This document shows, one piece after another, positions 33,155 through 41,904 of a stretch of 64,000 nucleotides of DNA. The notes below the pieces were generated by a model, which had not been told where the DNA came from, ran no database searches, and saw only the letters and a program-made list of their open reading frames with translations. The first letter of the stretch is position 1, and each line of letters starts with the position of its first letter. The stretch covers positions 14,608-78,607 of the forward strand of contig JBHIXX010000010.1 of assembly GCA_041984585.1 (NCBI GenBank), given 5' to 3'. The stretch comes from Pseudolysinimonas_A sp041984585 (GTDB taxonomy: Bacteria > Actinomycetota > Actinomycetes > Actinomycetales > Microbacteriaceae). A program made the translations under genes and the position numbers.

Positions 33155-35089
33155 ATGTCCGGTTCCCGTTCGCCCAAGTCAGGCGGCAAGTCGCCCGCGA
33201 AGACCAAGCAGCGCTGGTCGGCCGAGAAGCGCGCCTCCCGCGGCCACGCCGCGGCGCGTCCGCGCGGCGAGGCGAGCCGCACCCAGCGCTCCCGTGAGGA
33301 GCAGGCCGGCGCGCGTCGCGATCGCGTCGAGCGTGGCCAGGAGTCGCGTCCGTCGTGGGAGCCCCGCGGCTCCCGGGGGTCGACCGCGTCGCGCGGTCAC
33401 GGCGCCGGGCGCTCGGACGACCGGGGCCGGTTCGACGACCGCCCGCGTCGGGACGACCGCGGGTTCGGCGACGACCGCCCGCGTCGCGACGAGCGTTCGG
33501 GGCGCGATGAGCGCGGCGGCGAGCGGCGCTCGTTCCGCGAGGAGCGTCCGGTCCGCGACGACCGCCCCCGCCGTGACGATCGCGGCACCCGCGAGGATCG
33601 CGACTCCCGTCCGCGTCGTGAGGACCGCGGGTTCGGTGGCGACCGCCGTGACGACCGTGCCCGTCGGGACGACCGTCCGGTCCGCGAGGACCGTCCCCGC
33701 CGGGACGACCGCTGGTCGCGTGACGAGCGTCCCCGTCGCGAGGAGCGTTCGTTCCGTGATGACCGTCCCCGTCGCGACGACCGTCCGTTCCGTGATGACC
33801 GGCCCCGTCGCGACGACCGCCGCGACGACCGTGCCACCGCGCCCCGTGCGGCTGTCGAGGATGTCGTGCTCGACCGGCTCGAGGCGCGCGCCGTCGACGC
33901 CGAGGTCGCCGAGGGACTGACCTTCGAGTCGCTCGGCCTCGGCCGCAACATCGTGCGCACCCTCGCCGATCTGGGCGCCGAGACCCCGTTCCCCATCCAG
34001 GCGGGCACCATCCCCGACGTGCTCGCCGGCAGCGACGTGCTCGCGCGCGGCCGCACCGGCTCGGGCAAGACCATCGCCTTCGGGGCCCCGCTCGTCGAGC
34101 TCGTGCTGCGCCTGAACGCCGAGGGCGTGCGTCGCAAGCCGGGCCGTGCGCCGCGGGCTCTCATCCTGGCCCCGACCCGCGAGCTGGCGCTGCAGATCGA
34201 CCGCACCGTGCAGCCGATCGCGCGCAGCGTCGGCCTCTTCACCACCCAGATCTACGGCGGCGTCCCGTACCACCGGCAGACGGGTGCCCTGCAGCGCGGC
34301 GTCGACATCGTCATCGGCACTCCGGGCCGCGTGCAGGACCTGTCGGCCTCCGGCCGCCTCGACATGTCGGATGTCGTGGTCAGCGTGCTCGACGAGGCCG
34401 ACCACATGTGCGAGCTCGGCTTCCTCGAGCCGGTGCAGGAGATCCTGCGCCGCACCGCGCCCGAGGGGCAGCGCCTGCTGTTCTCGGCGACCCTCGACGC
34501 GGCGGTGACGTCGCTCGCCGCCGAGTTCCTGCGCGAGCCGAGCGTCGTCGAGGTGGCGGGCGAGGACGACTCGAGCGGCACGATCGAGCACCGCGTGCTC
34601 GTGCTCGACCAGCGCGACAAGCTGGCCGTGCTCGCCGAACTCGCCGACGGCCCGGGACGGAAGCTCGTCTTCGCCCGCACCCGCTCGTTCGCCGAGCAGC
34701 TGTCGGAGGACCTGACCGATCAGGGCATCCCGGCCGCCGCGATCCACGGCGACCTCACGCAGGCCCGCCGCGAGCGCGCGCTGCAGCGGTTCACCGACGG
34801 TCGCGTCGGCGTGCTGGTGGCGACGGATGTCGCCGCCCGCGGCATCCACGTCGACGAGGTCGACCTGGTGATCCAGGCCGACGCGCCCGACGAGTACAAG
34901 GCCTACCTGCACCGCGCCGGCCGCACCGGCCGCGCCGGTCGCGCCGGCACCGTCGTGACGCTCGTGCCGTTCCGGCGCCGTCGTCGCACCGAGGAGCTGC
35001 TCGACCGGGCCGGCGTCAGCGCGGAGTGGACGCAGGTGCGTCCGGGTGACGGAGCGATCGCCGAGCTCGCGGGAGCCGCCTCCGCGTAA
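33155..35089 (+). CDS. DEAD-box RNA helicase with Arg/Asp-rich N-terminal tail
   Basis: The 644-residue protein has a disordered N-terminal tail of about 230 residues and then a complete DEAD-box core: Q-motif FPIQAGTIP, RTGSGKT at about residue 300, PTRELA, TPGR, LDEADHM, FSATLD and HRAGRTGRAG. The tail carries many RDDRPRRDDR-type repeats. It should remodel RNA, probably in ribosome assembly or cold adaptation. The placing of the low-complexity region at the N- rather than the C-terminus is unusual for bacterial DEAD helicases. Confidence 0.95.
   Translation: MSGSRSPKSGGKSPAKTKQRWSAEKRASRGHAAARPRGEASRTQRSREEQAGARRDRVERGQESRPSWEPRGSRGSTASRGHGAGRSDDRGRFDDRPRRDDRGFGDDRPRRDERSGRDERGGERRSFREERPVRDDRPRRDDRGTREDRDSRPRREDRGFGGDRRDDRARRDDRPVREDRPRRDDRWSRDERPRREERSFRDDRPRRDDRPFRDDRPRRDDRRDDRATAPRAAVEDVVLDRLEARAVDAEVAEGLTFESLGLGRNIVRTLADLGAETPFPIQAGTIPDVLAGSDVLARGRTGSGKTIAFGAPLVELVLRLNAEGVRRKPGRAPRALILAPTRELALQIDRTVQPIARSVGLFTTQIYGGVPYHRQTGALQRGVDIVIGTPGRVQDLSASGRLDMSDVVVSVLDEADHMCELGFLEPVQEILRRTAPEGQRLLFSATLDAAVTSLAAEFLREPSVVEVAGEDDSSGTIEHRVLVLDQRDKLAVLAELADGPGRKLVFARTRSFAEQLSEDLTDQGIPAAAIHGDLTQARRERALQRFTDGRVGVLVATDVAARGIHVDEVDLVIQADAPDEYKAYLHRAGRTGRAGRAGTVVTLVPFRRRRRTEELLDRAGVSAEWTQVRPGDGAIAELAGAASA
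33413..33835 (+). repeat. degenerate tandem repeats encoding RDDRPRR units
   Basis: Repeated GACGACCG/CGTCGCGACGACCG-type blocks encode alternating Arg and Asp (about residues 86-226 of the helicase). The repeats use CGT for Arg more often than the neighbouring genes. Confidence 0.75.
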
Positions 35090-35108
35090 CCCCCGAAGCC
35101 GGTTCCCG

Positions 35109-35133
35109 CTCCGTCGGTCGCGATCGACCGGAG
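35109..35133. terminator. hairpin between helicase and EamA genes
   Basis: CTCC...GGTCG pairs with CGACC-GGAG (9 bp with a 3-nt bulge, 4-nt loop) between convergent genes. There is no U-tract. Confidence 0.45.
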
Positions 35134-35169
35134 CTGGGCCCGCTCGGGCGACGCGCGTCGTCGCGCGGC

Positions 35170-36033
35170 TCAGGCCGCGACGGCGAGCAGCGCCGCGGAG
35201 ACGAGCGCCAACCCGATCCCGACCCATTGCACGGGCGCGATCCGCTCGCGCAGGAAGATCGCGGCGAGGGCGATCGTGCCCGCCGGGTAGAGCGCGGCGA
35301 GCACCGATCCGACGATCAGGTCGCCGACGCGCAGCGCGACGAGGATGAGCACGTTGGCGAGCGCATCGGCCACGCCGCAGGCGATCGCGAGCGGCAGCGC
35401 CGACCGCCATCCGGGCGACGCCGCACGTCCGCGCGTGCGGGCCGCGATCACGAGTCCGGTGACCACGAGCGCGAGCAGCACGGTGGCGACCACCCGGTTG
35501 GCGAGAACCGGCACCATCCCCGAGTCGTCGGGCGCGCGGTCGATGAGGATGAAGAACGCGCCGATCAGCGTGCCCGAGATCACCGCGTAGACGAGCCCGC
35601 GCAGCGAGGGGCGCACCGCCCCCTTCTCGGGCACGAAGCCGACGAGCACGATCGCGACGAGCACGCCGCCGAGCGCCACGTAGCCGAGGGGTCCGACCCG
35701 CTCGCCGCCGAGCAGACCCCAGGTCATCGGCACGATCGCCGAGAGCACCGCGGTGAGCGGCGACAGGATGCTCATCGGCCCGATCGCGAGGGCGGCGTAG
35801 AGGAACAGGATGGCGACCGACCCCGTCATCCCCGACAGCCCGCCCCAGAGCAGGGCCTCGGCCGACCAGCGGGCCGGGACGAGCAGCGCGAACGGCACGA
35901 GAACGATCCCGCCGACGGTGGCCGCGATGGCGGTGACGACGATCGGCCGGGTGCGCTTCGCGGCGAGTCCGCCCAAGAAGTCGGCCGTGCCGTAGGTGAA
36001 CGCGCTCGCCAGACCGACCAGAACCGCGAGCAC
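35170..36033 (-). CDS. EamA/DMT superfamily transporter
   Basis: The 287-residue protein has ten predicted helices in two EamA repeats (GLASAFTYGTADFLGGL at the N-terminus, LVYAVISGTLIGAFFILID in the second half) and ends with LRERIAPVQWVGIGLALVSAALL. DMT transporters move metabolites or drugs; the substrate is unknown. The GTG start is 6 nt after a TAGCCT box. Confidence 0.92.
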   Translation of the reverse strand: MLAVLVGLASAFTYGTADFLGGLAAKRTRPIVVTAIAATVGGIVLVPFALLVPARWSAEALLWGGLSGMTGSVAILFLYAALAIGPMSILSPLTAVLSAIVPMTWGLLGGERVGPLGYVALGGVLVAIVLVGFVPEKGAVRPSLRGLVYAVISGTLIGAFFILIDRAPDDSGMVPVLANRVVATVLLALVVTGLVIAARTRGRAASPGWRSALPLAIACGVADALANVLILVALRVGDLIVGSVLAALYPAGTIALAAIFLRERIAPVQWVGIGLALVSAALLAVAA

Positions 36034-36039
36034 GGGTCC

Positions 36040-36045
36040 AGGCTA
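36040..36045 (-). promoter_or_regulatory. -10 box of the EamA gene
   Basis: TAGCCT on the minus strand lies 6 nt before the GTG. Confidence 0.55.
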
Positions 36046-36134
36046 CCGGCGGGGGACGCTCCCGGTCGCGCGTCCGCCAGCAGGGGCATCGGCGCCCCGG
36101 CCACCCGGCGCTCGCGTCGCCCGCGCCCGCTCGC

Positions 36135-36140
36135 GATACT
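36135..36140 (+). promoter_or_regulatory. -10 box of the 36147 lipoprotein gene
   Basis: GATACT lies 6 nt before the ATG and fits the leaderless pattern imperfectly. Confidence 0.4.
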
Positions 36141-36146
36141 GAGGAC

Positions 36147-37019
36147 ATGTCGAATCGGGTCGCGGCTGTCGGAATCGCGGTGGCGCTGGTTCTCGGGGGA
36201 TGCGCGGTCATCCCCGGCGCCCCGTCCCCGTCGCCTTCTCCTGCCGCGTGGATGGTCGAGCGCGTCGCGGTCCTCGACGGCGTGGTCGCTGCCGACGCGT
36301 CCTCGGGCGATGCCTTCCTCACAGTGAGGATCGCGCGCGACGCCGACGACCCCACGGTTCTCGCGACGGCACGCGATGTCGCGGAGCTCGCCGAGGAGGC
36401 GTCGTGGCCCGGAACGGTGACTCTCGCCCGCGTCACCACCGGACTCGATCCCGTAACCGACGTGACGCCGCTCCCGGCATGGAGCCACCAGGTCTACCCG
36501 GGAGACCGCGACGAGATCGCCGCGACGCTCACCCGACTGCTTGCCGTGGAGAAGCTGCCGGATGTCGCGAGCGTCGGCATCTCTCCAGAGGGGTGGCCGA
36601 CGGTGCAACTCACGTCGCTCGAGACCTTCGCCGCGACCTTCCGCACCCTCAGCGCGCTGACCGGCTTCGAGGACGGGGCGAGCTACCACTACGCCGGGGA
36701 GGCGCCGCGGCTCGTCGTCGTGCACATCCCCGAGCGGATGTCTCTCGAGGCGGTCGAGGCAGTGATCCGGATCGCCGTAGAGAACCCGGAGTCGGAGGTC
36801 GAGCTGCAGTCGCTCACCTCGCCCGGCAACCGCTGGCCCCAGCTCTGGGTCGCGCACCTCACCGAGGAACAGCGGGCCCGGGTCGACGCGCAGCTGCGCG
36901 ACCCCGCTCTCGCCGACGCCGACCCCGAGGGGTATCCGATCCCATTCCAGCTTTCGGTGATCGGCCCGAACGGCCCGGACCCGACCTGGGGCACCTTCGG
37001 GGACGTGCCCGACACATAG
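36147..37019 (+). CDS. exported lipoprotein of unknown function
   Basis: The 290-residue protein has a lipoprotein signal peptide with lipobox LGGC (Cys at residue 19), a Pro/Ser-rich linker and then a soluble domain of about 250 residues. No cysteines or catalytic motifs are evident in the domain and no family is recognised. It opens a region of about 11 kb dominated by exported proteins. No gene follows closely on the same strand. Confidence 0.75.
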   Translation: MSNRVAAVGIAVALVLGGCAVIPGAPSPSPSPAAWMVERVAVLDGVVAADASSGDAFLTVRIARDADDPTVLATARDVAELAEEASWPGTVTLARVTTGLDPVTDVTPLPAWSHQVYPGDRDEIAATLTRLLAVEKLPDVASVGISPEGWPTVQLTSLETFAATFRTLSALTGFEDGASYHYAGEAPRLVVVHIPERMSLEAVEAVIRIAVENPESEVELQSLTSPGNRWPQLWVAHLTEEQRARVDAQLRDPALADADPEGYPIPFQLSVIGPNGPDPTWGTFGDVPDT

Positions 37020-37172
37020 GGGAATGCACCAGCCCAACCGTGGTCGGCCCGGAGGGTACGGGACCAAAGCGATACGGAGTCGGGCGGCCAGAACGGGTGG
37101 TGTCGTTCGGCCAGACTTGGTGCCCCTGTAGATGGCTCGATCATCGCAACTCGCCGGCATTGGTCCCGGTGG

Positions 37173-37802
37173 TCATGGTGTCGCCACGCCTGATCTCGAT
37201 GTCCGCCCCCCCTCCGGCGTCCAGGAGTACGTGACATGGGCGCCGTCCGGCATGTTCCCCGACCCGCCGAGTCCGGAGGCGGCAAAATCCGTCAGCGAGC
37301 TGCGGGCCATCACGAGCGTGGACCTTTCCGGTGGGACATAGGCGAGGCAAATGACCGACTCACCGACGCCCTCGCCCTGAGATTCCTGCACCGCCAGTAG
37401 ACCCCACAGTTGGTCCTCGCCGTCCTGCCACAGCAGTCGTGCATCCCCGACCGTCAGCCCGAGGTCCACGTCCAGCACGGTCGGCGGCGGGTCTCCCTCG
37501 GGTGGGGGCATCGTGAACAGCGCGAGGGCGGGAAGGGTCTCTCCGTCCCACCACGTCGACGGATACGGGGGACATGCTTGCTTGATGCTCTGCAACTCGG
37601 TCGAGCTGGGGGCCAGGCCCTCTGTGGCCTCGCCGAACGGGTCCCACGGCCCGCCCCCGTCCTCGGCGGTCGCATCGAAGCCGGCGACGAAGCGATCGAA
37701 TCCGGGGGCGGCCGATACGTCGTAGCCCTCCTCCATCAGGCAAGGGCGAAGGAAGTCGCGGTAGTAGTCGTACAACTCCCCGTAGCGCAGCGCGACGACC
37801 AT
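37173..37802 (-). CDS. hypothetical protein, probably N-terminally truncated exported protein
   Basis: The 209-residue frame begins at ATG without a signal peptide. The first part, GELYDYYRDFLRPCLMEEGYDV, resembles the start of the mature domain of actinobacterial lipoproteins that carry a conserved Cys in such a helix. The frame stays open for 20 codons upstream but meets a TGA and offers no other ATG, GTG or TTG. The secretion signal therefore seems lost, or the protein is cytoplasmic. A second Cys pair partner may be ICLAYVPPE. The function is unknown. Confidence 0.5.
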   Translation of the reverse strand: MVVALRYGELYDYYRDFLRPCLMEEGYDVSAAPGFDRFVAGFDATAEDGGGPWDPFGEATEGLAPSSTELQSIKQACPPYPSTWWDGETLPALALFTMPPPEGDPPPTVLDVDLGLTVGDARLLWQDGEDQLWGLLAVQESQGEGVGESVICLAYVPPERSTLVMARSSLTDFAASGLGGSGNMPDGAHVTYSWTPEGGRTSRSGVATP

Positions 37803-37879
37803 CGGCAGGTCGTCCCCCGGGCGCGTTGGGTCGCCTTCGGCGCTTTCGGCCCGTCGCCGCCCTCAACGCCGACGAATCG

Positions 37880-38059
37880 ATGCTCGGGCTCCGAATCGCC
37901 GTCGGCACCGCGATGCTGTTGCTCGCCTTCGGCCTGTTCGTCGTGGGTTTCGCCGCACGTACCTACGGCTACCGAGTCGCCCCGGTGGTCACCGTCGGAG
38001 GTGTCGGAGTCGCGGCGGTCGCATCAATCGTGGCGTTCGCCTTGACCACACCGACGTGA
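37880..38059 (+). CDS. putative small two-TM membrane protein
   Basis: The 59-residue frame has two hydrophobic helices (AVGTAMLLLAFGLFVVGF and VVTVGGVGVAAVASIVAFAL) joined by a short polar loop. A TTG 54 nt upstream would give a 77-residue version. Its 3' end overlaps the tail of the convergent 38024 gene by 36 nt. Composition supports coding, but no family is recognised. Confidence 0.45.
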   Translation: MLGLRIAVGTAMLLLAFGLFVVGFAARTYGYRVAPVVTVGGVGVAAVASIVAFALTTPT

Positions 38060-38434
38060 ATGACCGCTCCTAGTAGCCGTCCTGGGAGCGCCCGGCGGCA
38101 CGAAGATCAGCACCTCGCCCGCGTAGATCTCCGGATACTTGATCAGCACGCGGCCGTCCTCGCGAGCGAGGCTGTCCCACCAGATGTCGAAACGCAGCCG
38201 AATCAAGTCCGCTGTGTCGCCCTCGACGACGACGTAGCTCACTGGAACCCCGTCGTCGTCAAGGGTGGTGGTACCCATCGCACCCTCGCGCGGACCCGAG
38301 TCCACCGGCCGCCAGTCCTCCACCGTGGGGGAGGCGGTGGCGACGACGTCCGGGGTGTCCGGCTCGTCTGACTGCATACTGCACCCCGACAGCAGGAGCA
38401 CCACACCGCATGTCGCCGCCCCGACAGCTCTCAC
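38024..38434 (-). CDS. small lipoprotein with LysM-like segment
   Basis: The 136-residue protein has a signal peptide with lipobox LLSGC (Cys18). The segment VSYVVVEGDTADLIRLRFDI, followed by YPEIYAGEVLIFVPP, has the spacing of a LysM domain and could bind peptidoglycan. The last 25 residues, after VPPGAPR, are basic and unlike LysM proteins, so the true end may have shifted. It overlaps the convergent 37880 gene. Confidence 0.6.
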   Translation of the reverse strand: MRAVGAATCGVVLLLSGCSMQSDEPDTPDVVATASPTVEDWRPVDSGPREGAMGTTTLDDDGVPVSYVVVEGDTADLIRLRFDIWWDSLAREDGRVLIKYPEIYAGEVLIFVPPGAPRTATRSGHSRRCGQGERHD

Positions 38435-38463
38435 GTTGAACCTCCTCTGATCCGTCCGGGCGC

Positions 38464-39096
38464 CTAGAGATCCAGCAGCGGATCGTCCGGGTTCACCGGG
38501 ACGCCTTCAAGCACATCCGAGTTCAGGATGTCGGATATGCAGTCGACAGTCCCGGCCACGAGAACCGACCTGGAGTAGATGTCGGCCCCGACGCACCACG
38601 ACAGGTCGTCGGGCCACCACCGGGTGGGCCTGCGACCAACCTCCGAGCCGTCCAGTGTTGTGCTGGCGCTCTCAAGGGACCCTTCGAGCAGCAGGATTCT
38701 CCGGTCGGGTGGGAGGACAACACTCGGGTAGTCCACGTACGCCGCGGAGTCGGCGTACCCGTCCCAGATCCCGAACGTGGCGGACACAGTCGGCGTGTGC
38801 TGCGCGAGCACGCGCCCCAGGCTGTCGCTCGTTTCGGCATCCAGTGACCCTTCGGGAACCGTCAGAGTCGTCGCCCGCGGTATAGGCACAATGTCTTCCC
38901 ACTGCGTCGTCGCTGTGAGCGCGGGGCCGGCGAGATCGGACCAACGGAGTCGAGCCCCGCCTTCGCTGGCGCGAGGGAACACTCGGGCATAAGCGGCAAA
39001 ACTTGCCGGAACCACCCGACCAATGGCGCGGGCTGTGTCGTGCACGCGATCGGCCAGCCGACGCCCTGCGACCGTAGCCCGGGAGGGAGGGAGCAT
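38464..39096 (-). CDS. conserved actinobacterial hypothetical protein
   Basis: The protein has about 210 residues and no signal peptide or membrane helix. It begins with a SFAAYARVFPRA segment and contains PPDRRILLLEGSLESA, RWWPDDLSWCVGADIYSRSVLVAGT and a C-terminal ILNSDVLEGVPV. This Trp-rich pattern recurs in an uncharacterised actinobacterial family often described only as hypothetical. The start is uncertain: ATG at 39096 or 39117, or further upstream to 39240. It lies directly downstream of the secreted-protein array. Confidence 0.6.
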   Translation of the reverse strand: MLPPSRATVAGRRLADRVHDTARAIGRVVPASFAAYARVFPRASEGGARLRWSDLAGPALTATTQWEDIVPIPRATTLTVPEGSLDAETSDSLGRVLAQHTPTVSATFGIWDGYADSAAYVDYPSVVLPPDRRILLLEGSLESASTTLDGSEVGRRPTRWWPDDLSWCVGADIYSRSVLVAGTVDCISDILNSDVLEGVPVNPDDPLLDL

Positions 39097-39221
39097 CACT
39101 CGACCTTGACCACCCATGACGAGGACATCAATACCGCAGGCGATTCCGTCGCATGTGCCGGCCTCGCTCATGGAGTGGTTTCGCGTTACGCCCTCCTGGC
39201 CGTCAGTACGCGTCGCCGTCG

Positions 39222-39569
39222 CTAGTGGTAGTACCTGCAATCGATGTCAATCGGGCCACCTACGTACCAGTCATAGCGCCACTGGCAGTACGAGTAGGTG
39301 GTCGTCCCGCTGTGTGTGATCCCGGCGGAGCCGTATGACTCGTTGGATCCGTAGCCGGACTGAGTTATTCGAACACGTGGGAAGGAAGGGGTGGATACCC
39401 CTCCGCCCGTCATATAGGTCGTCGCGGACACCTTGGTCTGATTCTGGATCGTGGCGCCTGACCAGTAGTAGACGGTCGCCGCGGAAGACACAACTGGAAG
39501 GCCGATGGCCAGTGCAATGGCTAGGAGGAACGCGGTGACGAAAACGCCGACGCTTCGAACCAGGCTCAC
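39222..39569 (-). CDS. small secreted two-cysteine protein, family A copy 1
   Basis: The 115-residue protein has a signal peptide cleaved probably after VVSSA, leaving a mature chain of about 85 residues that begins ATVYYWSG. It is rich in Tyr, Thr and Gly (beta-type). Near the end, YCQWRYDW and a final DCRYYH supply the only two mature Cys, likely one disulfide. Its GTG overlaps the stop of the 39566 gene (GTGA). Three further copies of this plan lie upstream. The function is unknown. Confidence 0.7.
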   Translation of the reverse strand: MSLVRSVGVFVTAFLLAIALAIGLPVVSSAATVYYWSGATIQNQTKVSATTYMTGGGVSTPSFPRVRITQSGYGSNESYGSAGITHSGTTTYSYCQWRYDWYVGGPIDIDCRYYH

Positions 39570-40171
39570 TCGGGGATCTCCTCAAAGCTCTCCGCCTCGT
39601 CGAACGGAAGCAGACTCACAGTTCCAGAGTCACCCGCTAGCTCCGCCCCTGCGAAAGAGGTGAACGGATCGTCCACGAGGACGTTTCCTCCTACAGGCGC
39701 GAGAGCTGTGCCGCGCGCGTCGATTCCGTCCGGAATCAAGAACGCACGGACTGAGCCGTCCAGGCTATGAACTTGGGTTCCAATTCCGTGGGCAGCGAAC
39801 TGCTCCTCATCCGCGCAAGTCCAAGCCGCGATGTGATTGGGGCCGTCGAGCGTCAACAGGAAACAAAGCTGCCCATCCTGCCCGAGCGCTGCCCAGTAGG
39901 TGAATCCTCGATTCGACCCCAACTGCACGGCGCTGGAGCGCTCCAGCTCGGGTGTCGTGTACTCCTCGGGCAGCGATTCGCGCTCGGAATCGACTTGATC
40001 GAGGATCGAGAGCTGGTCACCCCAGGAGGTCTCCTCGAAGGAGACTGCCGCGGCGGCGCTGTCCACCCCGCTAGACCCCAGAGAGAGCACGATCGCGGTC
40101 AGCCCGACCGCGGCGATAGCGCCGACAATCGCAGAGCCTACGGCGCGAGTCCTATTCATTGAGTTCTTCAC
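39566..40171 (-). CDS. membrane-tethered partner protein, family B
   Basis: The 201-residue protein has one N-terminal membrane helix (VGSAIVGAIAAVGLTAIVLS) and an extracellular domain with YWAALGQDGQLCFLLTLDG, then WTCADEEQFAAHGIG. The two Cys, spaced by about 17 residues, recur in the other family B proteins. The C-terminus is acidic. An AAGGAA site precedes the GTG by 8 nt. It lies 9 nt after the 40181 gene and is coupled to the 39222 gene. No known function. Confidence 0.7.
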   Translation of the reverse strand: MKNSMNRTRAVGSAIVGAIAAVGLTAIVLSLGSSGVDSAAAAVSFEETSWGDQLSILDQVDSERESLPEEYTTPELERSSAVQLGSNRGFTYWAALGQDGQLCFLLTLDGPNHIAAWTCADEEQFAAHGIGTQVHSLDGSVRAFLIPDGIDARGTALAPVGGNVLVDDPFTSFAGAELAGDSGTVSLLPFDEAESFEEIPE

Positions 40172-40180
40172 GTTGGTTCC

Positions 40181-40540
40181 TTACGTCGTGTACTTGCATC
40201 GAAGAGTGAGAATGTCTGAGGCGGTGCCAGCGTCGTACTGCCACTTGCAGTAGACCCGGGTGTAGATGGGGCCGTGGGAGTACCAGGTAGACCCATTCCC
40301 GTCGTAGGTGGCCAGTCCCATCACAGTGGCCTTGACGGTCATGATGGGGGCCGAGGGAACGAGTTCCACAGAACCGCCTCTCAGCGTGTTGTATCCCGAA
40401 ATGTGCGTCTGGTTTTCGATACTCGAACCGTAGAAATATTGAATACTGGCCGCCGTCGCGGGCAGCGTGACGCCGAAGACGAGGGCGCAGCTGACACCTG
40501 CTCCGAACACAAACGCTCCGATGCCCCTAAGAATCTTCAC
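40181..40540 (-). CDS. small secreted two-cysteine protein, family A copy 2
   Basis: The 119-residue protein has a signal peptide ending LPATA and a mature start ASIQYFYGSS. GGSVELV in the middle and YCKWQYDAG with a final RCKYTT match copy 1. Its GTG start overlaps the 3' end of the 40527 membrane-protein gene by 14 nt, so the two are in one operon. Confidence 0.7.
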   Translation of the reverse strand: MKILRGIGAFVFGAGVSCALVFGVTLPATAASIQYFYGSSIENQTHISGYNTLRGGSVELVPSAPIMTVKATVMGLATYDGNGSTWYSHGPIYTRVYCKWQYDAGTASDILTLRCKYTT

Positions 40541-41108
40541 TCGGCACACCGCCTTTCTGGGAAGAATCGGACAATTGCACGATCTTTGCTCCTCGCTGCG
40601 CGAACGCTCGACTGATGGCGACCCCAGCGAAGGCGGCCGCAGACACATAGGTGGCAAGAGAGGAGCCACCTGCATGGCCAAGCATCGAAACGGTGAGGTC
40701 TCCCGACGCTCGGTATGAGACCAAGGTGGGCTCGCTGAACAAGACCAGCGAAACGACCCCAAGCACAATCAAGCCCGCCGCGGTTGCCGCGGCGAGGCCC
40801 CACCATCTAGAGCCAAGCACGACCAGGGCCGCGAGGCCGAGCGCCACGACCGATACGGCACCAGCAGCCAGCACAGCGCTCGTTCGGCCCGGGCCGAGCA
40901 TGATGGGCAACGCAGTACCAAACTCGGCCAGACGGACGCTGATCTCAGCGAAGGCGACCGATAGGTAGAGCAGCCCCCCAGCCAGGATTCCTATTGCCAC
41001 GGTTCTGACCACAAGAACCATGCCTCTCCTGACCCCCAACCTGTCAGGCGGCGTTCCCTGCTCAGAAACGCCAGAGTGTGCACTTCGTTGCGTCATTTGT
41101 CGCTGCAC
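40527..41108 (-). CDS. four-TM membrane protein of the secreted-protein array
   Basis: The 193-residue protein has about four helices (VAIGILAGGLLYLSVAFAEI, VLAAGAVSVVALGLAALVVL, GLIVLGVVSLVLFS, SLATYVSAAAFAGVAI) and a short charged C-terminus. The GTG start was chosen because AGGAGG lies 4 nt upstream; an ATG 12 nt downstream is also possible. No transporter motif is recognised. It is the only multi-TM protein in the array and could be a secretion or immunity component. Confidence 0.6.
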   Translation of the reverse strand: MQRQMTQRSAHSGVSEQGTPPDRLGVRRGMVLVVRTVAIGILAGGLLYLSVAFAEISVRLAEFGTALPIMLGPGRTSAVLAAGAVSVVALGLAALVVLGSRWWGLAAATAAGLIVLGVVSLVLFSEPTLVSYRASGDLTVSMLGHAGGSSLATYVSAAAFAGVAISRAFAQRGAKIVQLSDSSQKGGVPSEDS

Positions 41109-41349
41109 TCACCCTCCTCTTGTGGTGTTTCCAGCAGCCTGGCAACTGTTACGCCAACCGAAGAAGATTCGCGCAGCCCGGACCAGGACAGGCCCGTTGG
41201 GTCGGCTAGGAATCCGAGTGAAACCTCGGGAGGCGCCGGAAGCCACAGCGCTTGGCTCGCCCGACTCAACAAGCGGGGCTACACGCACTCCGACCCGGAG
41301 CGGAACCAGGCTTCAAGCTCGCGGAGCGGAAACGGGTTAGCAGTGCTCC

Positions 41350-41904
41350 CTACACGCCTGCTCGATTGGCGCACTCAAGCACCGTCGCATCACCACAGTC
41401 GTGGGTTTCGACTGTCAGGATGACGCCGTCCCGAGTCGTGTCGAGCCGGTAGACGAGCAAGCTCGCGTTCGTGATTCCGGGTAGCCCGGTAGGTGCGTAG
41501 GAGACAGTGACAGGCTTTGACCGGCCCGCTGATGCACATGTCCTCGACTGCTGCGGAACACTGCCCCCTTCCGCGAAGGAGACGAGAATAAGACACGTTT
41601 CCTCCCCGCCACCACGGGTGCCCCACCAGAGTTCGTCTCCTTGGAACACGCCGAGCGCCGCCAACGAGTCCGCATCGAGGTCGCTCGAGAGTGAAGAAGC
41701 GGAGAGTGCAATGCCCCCTTCAGATGTTGACCCCCCACTTGTGCCCCATGCGATCGCGTAGGCAGTGAGCGCTGCTGCTGCGAAGGCCACTCCTACCAAC
41801 CACGCCACCGGTCGTCTTCCAACAGAGTCCGCTAGCGTTCGCCGCGTACTCGTCGGCCGTTCCCGATCGTGGGCTTTCGCCTCGTCCAGCTCCCGCATGT
41901 TCAT
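41350..41904 (-). CDS. membrane-anchored protein, divergent family B
   Basis: The 184-residue protein has a cytoplasmic N-terminus of about 33 residues, one membrane helix (VAWLVGVAFAAAALTAYAIA) and an extracellular domain. The motif ELWWGTRGGGEETCLILVS followed by RTCASAG matches the YW...C...C pattern of the other B proteins. Two further Cys near the C-terminus (HDCGDATVLECANRAGV) may form a second disulfide. GGAAGGAAC precedes the ATG. Confidence 0.65.
   Translation of the reverse strand: MNMRELDEAKAHDRERPTSTRRTLADSVGRRPVAWLVGVAFAAAALTAYAIAWGTSGGSTSEGGIALSASSLSSDLDADSLAALGVFQGDELWWGTRGGGEETCLILVSFAEGGSVPQQSRTCASAGRSKPVTVSYAPTGLPGITNASLLVYRLDTTRDGVILTVETHDCGDATVLECANRAGV

Noticed and set aside
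33413..33835. Repeats resembling a CRISPR-like array
   Set aside because: The units are degenerate, without unique spacers, and stay in frame with the helicase. They encode RDDR repeats.
29565..33920. 1451-codon open frame on the plus strand
   Set aside because: It is an out-of-frame shadow of the RND permease and helicase genes. The alternate frame has complete motifs for both.
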